The translations under genes were made by a program, and so were the position numbers. Below are positions 60,521 to 64,000 of a DNA stretch of 64,000 nt, in pieces. The stretch's first letter is position 1, and each line of letters begins with the position of its first letter. The notes under the pieces were generated by a model. The model was not told where the DNA came from and ran no database searches. It saw only the letters and a program-made list of their open reading frames with translations. The stretch lies in the NCBI RefSeq assembly GCF_001591825.1, contig NZ_BCVQ01000015.1:23421-87420 (forward strand), given 5' to 3'. This DNA comes from Rossellomorea vietnamensis NBRC 101237. GTDB lineage: Bacteria > Bacillota > Bacilli > Bacillales > Bacillaceae_B.

Positions 60521-60639
60521 ATGTTCTCAAACCTCCACAAAATCTAGTTAGAATTTCTAAACCATTTAATAATAGCGTATATTGTCGAAAATAAGAAGAG
60601 TAAATCCATTCGTTCCTGGAGCCTGAAAAGATAAAAAAA

Positions 60640-60678
60640 GACCGGTAACCCGACTGTCATGCAGTCATGGGACCGGTC
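60640..60678 (-). terminator. Terminator of pseudouridine synthase gene
   Basis: Stem GACCGGT..CGACTG with CAGTC..ACCGGTC; seven T residues on the minus strand. Confidence 0.85.
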
Positions 60679-60688
60679 CTGTCTGTTA

Positions 60689-61396
60689 TTACCATTCTTT
60701 TGGTTCGTAATTTAAATCCTGAAACAATCGCGTTTTTTCTTTTTTGGATAGATCGCGCCACTGTCCGACAGGAAGATTTCCTAATTGTATATTCATGATC
60801 CGTGTACGCTGCAATCGGTATACCTCATATCCGAGTGCTTCACACATGCGGCGGATCTGTCGGTTCAACCCTTGGGTGAGGGTGATCTGAAATACATATT
60901 TCGAAATCTGCTCCACTATACATGGCAGTGTTTTCGTTCCAAGAATCTTGACGCCCTCTGACATCTGCTTAAGGAAGTCTTCAGAAATCGGACGGTCAAC
61001 CGTGACGATGTATTCCTTCTCATGTTGATTTTCAGCACGGAGGATTTCATTGACAATGTCCCCGTCGTTCGTCAGGAGAATCAGTCCGTCGGAATCCTTG
61101 TCCAGGCGTCCGATATTGAATATTCGCAGGGGATGATTAACGAGATCGACGATATTCCCCTTGACCCCTTTTTCTGTTGTACTCGTTATTCCAACAGGCT
61201 TATTCAGAGCGATGTATACATTATTCCGAGCGACTCTTACAGGTGCGCCGCTCACCAACACATCGTCACCGGGGTTTACCTGGTCACCGATCTTCGCCAC
61301 ACGTCCATTGATCGTGACCCTGCCTTCCGTGATTAACTTGTCGGCACCGCGTCTCGACGCCTTCCCAGCTTCACTGATATATTTATTAATTCGCAT
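60689..61396 (-). CDS. rluF: 23S rRNA pseudouridine synthase, RluF/RsuA family
   Basis: 235 residues: N-terminal S4 RNA-binding domain ([20 protein letters not shown]) and RsuA-type catalytic domain with Asp in [17 protein letters not shown] and the later [15 protein letters not shown]. Matches RluF, which converts a uridine near U2604 of 23S rRNA; RluB or RsuA-like specificity cannot be excluded. ATG 61396 is chosen; AAGGT lies ten bases upstream, and TTG/GTG codons just before it are possible. Confidence 0.88.
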   Translation of the reverse strand: MRINKYISEAGKASRRGADKLITEGRVTINGRVAKIGDQVNPGDDVLVSGAPVRVARNNVYIALNKPVGITSTTEKGVKGNIVDLVNHPLRIFNIGRLDKDSDGLILLTNDGDIVNEILRAENQHEKEYIVTVDRPISEDFLKQMSEGVKILGTKTLPCIVEQISKYVFQITLTQGLNRQIRRMCEALGYEVYRLQRTRIMNIQLGNLPVGQWRDLSKKEKTRLFQDLNYEPKEW

Positions 61397-61496
61397 ATTC
61401 AACACAACCTTATACTCAAAGTGATTATACTAAGAATATCGGACTGGCACGTTATTTTCAAGAAAATCCACATTCGCGGATTTTAGAAAAAATCCC

Positions 61497-61527
61497 TTTA
61501 CATTCACGCTGCGTCAACCTGTAAAGT
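61497..61527 (+). promoter_or_regulatory. MerR-type promoter of TipAS regulator gene
   Basis: TTTACA (61497-61502) and TAAAGT (61522-61527) with a 19-base spacer, the overlong spacing corrected by MerR-family activators; TTTAC and GTAAA arms form a dyad. Confidence 0.72.
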
Positions 61528-61550
61528 AAGAATTGTCAGGAGGTGACATC

Positions 61551-62324
61551 ATGGAATATACCGTTAAGAAATTGGGGGAGATCGCTGGGGTGAGCACGAG
61601 GACCCTCCGTTATTATGATGAAATTGAGCTTCTGAAGCCGGCCAGGATCAATTCGTCAGGATACAGGATTTACGGACAGGAAGAAGTCGACCGCCTGCAG
61701 CAGATCCTCTTTTACAAAGAATTAGGTGTTGGACTGGATGAAATCAAGGATATTCTGGATGATCCCGCCTTTGACGCAACACTTGCATTACGGGAACACC
61801 GGAAAATCTTACTGAACAGACGCGCTCAGCTTGATCAACTGATTGCGAATGTCGATAAAACACTACGTGTAAAGGAAGGGAGAATCACCATGTCGGATAA
61901 AGAAAAATTTAAAGGGTTCAAAGAAAAAATGGTGGAAGAGAATGAGAAACAGTATGGAAAAGAAGTGCGGAGGAAATATGGTGACAAGAGTGTGGACGAA
62001 TCCAACGCGAAAGTCATGAACATGTCAGAGGAAGAGTATGAAAAGGTAACGGGACTCGAGCAGGAAATCAAAAAAATACTGGGAGAAGCATTTCAAGACG
62101 GTGATCCCGGAAGTGAGATGGCACAGAAAGCGGCTAATCTTCACAGGCAGTGGATTTCCTTCTATTGGGGTCACTACAGCAAGGAAGCTCATGCTGGACT
62201 CTCACAGATGTACGTGGACGACGAACGATTCAAGGCGTATTATGATGGAGAACAAGAGGGAGTGGCCGAATTCCTGCGGGATGCGATCCACATTTATACC
62301 GGGAAGAAAAAAGAAGTGGAATAA
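61551..62324 (+). CDS. MerR family regulator with TipAS antibiotic-recognition domain (Mta-like)
   Basis: 257 residues. N-terminal MerR winged HTH (YTVKKLGEIAGVSTRTLRYY), long dimerisation helix (about 75-115), and C-terminal TipAS domain (about 120-250, all helical: HRQWISFYWGHYSKEAHAGL) that traps hydrophobic or thiopeptide drugs. B. subtilis Mta activates multidrug pumps this way. No pump gene is adjacent. GGAGGTG six bases before ATG 61551. Probably activates itself through the 19-base-spacer promoter. Confidence 0.9.
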   Translation: MEYTVKKLGEIAGVSTRTLRYYDEIELLKPARINSSGYRIYGQEEVDRLQQILFYKELGVGLDEIKDILDDPAFDATLALREHRKILLNRRAQLDQLIANVDKTLRVKEGRITMSDKEKFKGFKEKMVEENEKQYGKEVRRKYGDKSVDESNAKVMNMSEEEYEKVTGLEQEIKKILGEAFQDGDPGSEMAQKAANLHRQWISFYWGHYSKEAHAGLSQMYVDDERFKAYYDGEQEGVAEFLRDAIHIYTGKKKEVE

Positions 62325-62409
62325 ACAAGAAGTATCCTGACGTACTAATCCATGTTATGATATGGGGACGAACTTGAAAGAACGAACCTGATTATAACGG
62401 AGTGAAAAA

Positions 62410-62556
62410 ATGAGTAAACCTAAGAAAAAGAGCGGAACAGGCCAGGGGACCGGCAAGAAAGGCTGGAACCGGTGGCAGGCAGGCGCCAATAAGAAGAAGA
62501 GCAACAAGCCTTACACGAGTAAAGGTGTAAAACACGGAAACAAGCGGGAAGAGTAA
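62410..62556 (+). CDS. DUF3934 small basic protein
   Basis: 48 residues, very basic and Gly/Lys-rich (starts MSKPKKKSGTGQGTGKKGWN, then RWQAGANKKKSNKPYTSKGV). Matches the short DUF3934 family of bacilli. ATG 62410 has GGAGTG upstream and a terminator follows, so it is a real gene although tiny. The charge suggests nucleic acid or ribosome contact, but function is unknown. Confidence 0.82.
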   Translation: MSKPKKKSGTGQGTGKKGWNRWQAGANKKKSNKPYTSKGVKHGNKREE

Positions 62557-62564
62557 GAATGCAC

Positions 62565-62588
62565 GTCCATTACCTTTTGGTAGTGGGC
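62565..62588 (+). terminator. Terminator of DUF3934 gene
   Basis: Arms GTCCATTACC and GGTAGTGGGC (two G-U pairs), then seven T residues. Confidence 0.85.
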
Positions 62589-62698
62589 TTTTTTTCTGCA
62601 GGTAGGCGAAGGAAGGGAATAGCATCTTCTTTCTATATATAAAGAGAGTGATGAAGCCAGACTTTCATTAAAGCATTTATTAAAAAAGAAAAAAGAAT

Positions 62699-62727
62699 TT
62701 GCTATTCTTACGATTTCCTGTTATTCT
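62699..62727 (+). promoter_or_regulatory. Promoter of first cold shock gene
   Basis: TTGCTA at 62699-62704 and TATTCT at 62722-62727, spacer 17; same layout as in the second copy. Confidence 0.7.
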
Positions 62728-62733
62728 AAGAGA

Positions 62734-62852
62734 GAATTATTTTTGTTCGGTCTGTAAGGAATGAAAGTATTTAAACTTTTCGCCTTTGATATCTAATTGA
62801 GCAATAATAGTAATAAATCGTGGATACAATGTCCACACAGGAGGATACACAC
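62734..62852 (+). promoter_or_regulatory. Long 5' leader of first cold shock gene
   Basis: About 119-base untranslated leader, almost identical to that at 63478-63598 (shared GAATTATTTTTGTTCGGTCT, CTTTTCGCCTTTGATATCTA). It ends with hairpin 62820-62836 (GTGGA/TCCAC, loop CAA) just before AGGAGG. Such leaders control csp translation at low temperature. Confidence 0.75.
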
Positions 62853-63053
62853 ATGCAAGAAGGTACAGTAAAATGGTTTAACGCAGAAAAAGGTTTCGGT
62901 TTCATCGAAATCGAAGGTGGAGAAGATGTATTCGTACATTTCTCAGCTATCCAAGGCGAAGGATTTAAATCTTTAGACGAAGGTCAAAAAGTTTCATTCG
63001 AAACTGAGCAAGGTCAACGCGGCCTTCAAGCGACTAACGTTAACAAAATCTAA
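62853..63053 (+). CDS. Cold shock protein, CspA family (copy 1)
   Basis: 66-residue OB-fold RNA chaperone with RNP1 KGFGFI and RNP2 VFVHF. Binds single-stranded RNA and DNA and melts structures in the cold. Start MQEGTVKWF at 62853 after AGGAGG; the in-frame GTG upstream lies in the leader hairpin. Differs from the second copy only near the C-terminus (KVSFETE and VNKI here). Corresponds to the CspB/CspC/CspD group of B. subtilis. Confidence 0.95.
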   Translation: MQEGTVKWFNAEKGFGFIEIEGGEDVFVHFSAIQGEGFKSLDEGQKVSFETEQGQRGLQATNVNKI

Positions 63054-63066
63054 TTGCTTTAAAAAG

Positions 63067-63086
63067 AAGATCCTCTCTGAGGGTCT
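63067..63086 (+). terminator. Terminator of first cold shock gene
   Basis: Arms AAGATCCTC and GAGGGTCTT with T run. Confidence 0.8.
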
Positions 63087-63130
63087 TTTTTTTGCGAAAA
63101 AAAAGTGCCTGCAATTAGGCACCATCCAAG

Positions 63131-63343
63131 TTACGTCAAAGCGTATTTCATGATTCCTTGAATGTAGATGAACGTTTCCTTCAACTCACATTCCCTGATT
63201 TTGATCTTTCCTTCTCTTTCTAATTCAGCTGCCACATTTTCGATGGTTTCCGCTTCTTCCCTGGATTCCACAGGAAGTTCGATCGTGAAAAAGTTTCCGC
63301 GACTTGCTTGACTCAGCTTTTTGAGCAATGTGCTTTTATTCAT
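63131..63343 (-). CDS. Small conserved-looking protein, unknown
   Basis: 70 residues on the minus strand between the two cold shock genes. Predicted pattern helix-strand-helix-strand (LLKKLSQASRGNFFTIELPV, EAETIENVAAELEREGKIKI, ETFIYIQGIMKY) with an acidic middle. No motif recognised; the start has AAAGGGGATGGG upstream. It may be an RNA-binding or regulatory miniature protein, but nothing in the sequence proves it. Confidence 0.7.
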   Translation of the reverse strand: MNKSTLLKKLSQASRGNFFTIELPVESREEAETIENVAAELEREGKIKIRECELKETFIYIQGIMKYALT

Positions 63344-63442
63344 TGGCCCATCCCCTTTACATCTTCATTATATCTTTACTTTCGACAAAGGAAGGATATA
63401 TTCCTTTAAGGAGAGAGAGTGGGAGTGATTTTCCGGACGGAT

Positions 63443-63471
63443 TTGCTTTTTATCAGATTATCTGTTAATCT
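63443..63471 (+). promoter_or_regulatory. Promoter of second cold shock gene
   Basis: TTGCTT at 63443-63448 and TAATCT at 63466-63471, spacer 17. Confidence 0.7.
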
Positions 63472-63477
63472 TAGTAA

Positions 63478-63598
63478 GAATTATTTTTGTTCGGTCTGTA
63501 AGGAAAGAATAAGTTTTAAACTTTTCGCCTTTGATATCTAACTTGAGCAACGATAGTAATAAATCGTGGATGCAACATCCACACAGGAGGATACACAC
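63478..63598 (+). promoter_or_regulatory. Long 5' leader of second cold shock gene
   Basis: About 120 bases, near-duplicate of the leader at 62734-62852. The terminal hairpin 63566-63582 keeps the same shape with GTGGATG/CATCCAC, showing compensatory changes. Confidence 0.75.
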
Positions 63599-63799
63599 AT
63601 GCAAGAAGGTACAGTAAAATGGTTTAACGCAGAAAAAGGTTTCGGTTTCATCGAAATCGAAGGTGGAGAAGATGTATTCGTACATTTCTCAGCTATCCAA
63701 GGCGAAGGATTTAAATCTTTAGACGAAGGTCAAAAAGTTACATTTGACACTGAGCAAGGTCAACGTGGACTTCAAGCGACTAACGTTGTTAAAGCGTAA
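63599..63799 (+). CDS. Cold shock protein, CspA family (copy 2)
   Basis: 66 residues, identical to copy 1 over the first 49 or so, then KVTFDTE and VVKA at the end. RNP1 KGFGFI and RNP2 VFVHF are kept. Same ribosome site AGGAGG and leader design. The pair arose by duplication, with the leader included, and the 70-residue gene lies between them on the other strand. Confidence 0.95.
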   Translation: MQEGTVKWFNAEKGFGFIEIEGGEDVFVHFSAIQGEGFKSLDEGQKVTFDTEQGQRGLQATNVVKA

Positions 63800-63811
63800 T
63801 AGCTTTTAAGG

Positions 63812-63843
63812 AAAAAGGACTCTCTCAGGAGGGTCCTTTTTTT
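63812..63843 (+). terminator. Terminator of second cold shock gene
   Basis: Arms AAAAAGGACTCTC-like against GAGGGTCCTTTTT with T run. Confidence 0.82.
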
Positions 63844-63859
63844 ATTGGTGAGGAGACGT

Positions 63860-64000
63860 TTTGGGTGGATCTGGGGCCGCCTGCGCTTTAGGGTTCTTCC
63901 AGCTCCGGCGGCTAGAGGCTCGAGGTCATAAGGTAAATTGGCCAGGAAGGCAAAGAGCGCCTTCCCAGCCTATTCATCTTATGCTTGTCGCCTCTGAACG
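63860..64000. repeat. Edge of a dispersed intergenic repeat
   Basis: GC-rich block containing CTTCCAGCTCCGGCGGCTAG, then AGGCTCGAGGTCATAAG, later CTTATGCTTGTCGCCTCTGA. Wording of this kind (TCCAGC..GGCTAG..CTCGAG) recurs between genes in many bacilli. Cut by the window edge; no reading frame seen in it. Confidence 0.55.

Noticed and set aside
1..64000. CRISPR array, transposase, tRNA, rRNA, T-box or prophage block
   Set aside because: Searched by eye for regular spaced repeats, IS-type enzymes, clover-leaf genes, T-box GGTGG/ACCGCG elements and structural phage genes; none found.

Overview
The window is a stretch of ordinary chromosome from a low- to moderate-GC Gram-positive, spore-former-type Bacillaceae. 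The closest feel is the Bacillus/Rossellomorea group of marine and soil bacilli, but the genus is inferred from gene content, not proven. Support comes from strong AGGAGG-type ribosome binding sites, IDEAL-domain, DUF2935, DUF1836 and DUF3934 proteins, an RsbR paralogue, a Bacillus-type prolyl 4-hydroxylase, a lysine riboswitch before lysA and a guanine-class purine riboswitch. I see no rRNA, tRNA, CRISPR, insertion sequence or prophage block.

Layout. 1-5.3 kb: 5'-truncated ABC exporter, IDEAL protein, SDR-MerR operon and a convergent YibE/F membrane pair. 5.4-10 kb: S9 peptidase with an SdpI-like protein, and a glutamine-dependent asparagine synthetase, all on the minus strand. 10-14.4 kb: RsbRD-type stressosome protein, two uncharacterised proteins, and a single polypeptide joining an ECF sigma-like part to a zinc-finger anti-sigma and sensor part. 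14.5-19.8 kb: mannitol operon (fused IICBA mtlA, mtlR, mtlD) with an upstream MtlR-like operator. 20-27 kb: prolyl 4-hydroxylase, efflux protein with divergent HTH-cupin regulator, DUF2935 protein, riboswitch-controlled lysA and a peptide-type ABC permease pair without ATPase. 27-36 kb: a large secreted subtilase, a GyrI-like protein, LysR divergent from YhgE/Pip, and DUF1836. 36-46 kb: HtpX, an amidase, an RNA uracil methyltransferase, a second ATPase-less permease pair with a lipoprotein, an amino acid permease and SelO. 46-56.5 kb: oxidoreductase, isochorismatase-like hydrolase, TetR-ABC-FtsX operon with a palindromic operator, endonuclease VIII, Gfo/Idh protein, a purine-riboswitch-controlled lipoprotein nucleosidase, an SDR and a Trm11-like methylase. 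56.5-64 kb: fatty acid desaturase with DesR-like sites followed by a DesR relative that has lost its DNA-binding domain, phosphate transporter with DUF47 partner, RluF-type pseudouridine synthase, TipAS-type MerR, DUF3934, two near-identical cold shock genes with matching leaders, and an intergenic repeat at the edge.

Cross-cutting signals. The decamer GGGACGGACC (or its complement) occurs at least ten times, both as terminator-like hairpins and inside genes, where chance predicts about 0.1. Several genes have a strong ribosome binding site that points at a near-cognate codon (AUC, CUG, perhaps AUA) instead of AUG/GUG/UUG. The cold shock leaders carry a hairpin with compensatory base changes between the two copies. 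Most convergent gene pairs share one bidirectional terminator.
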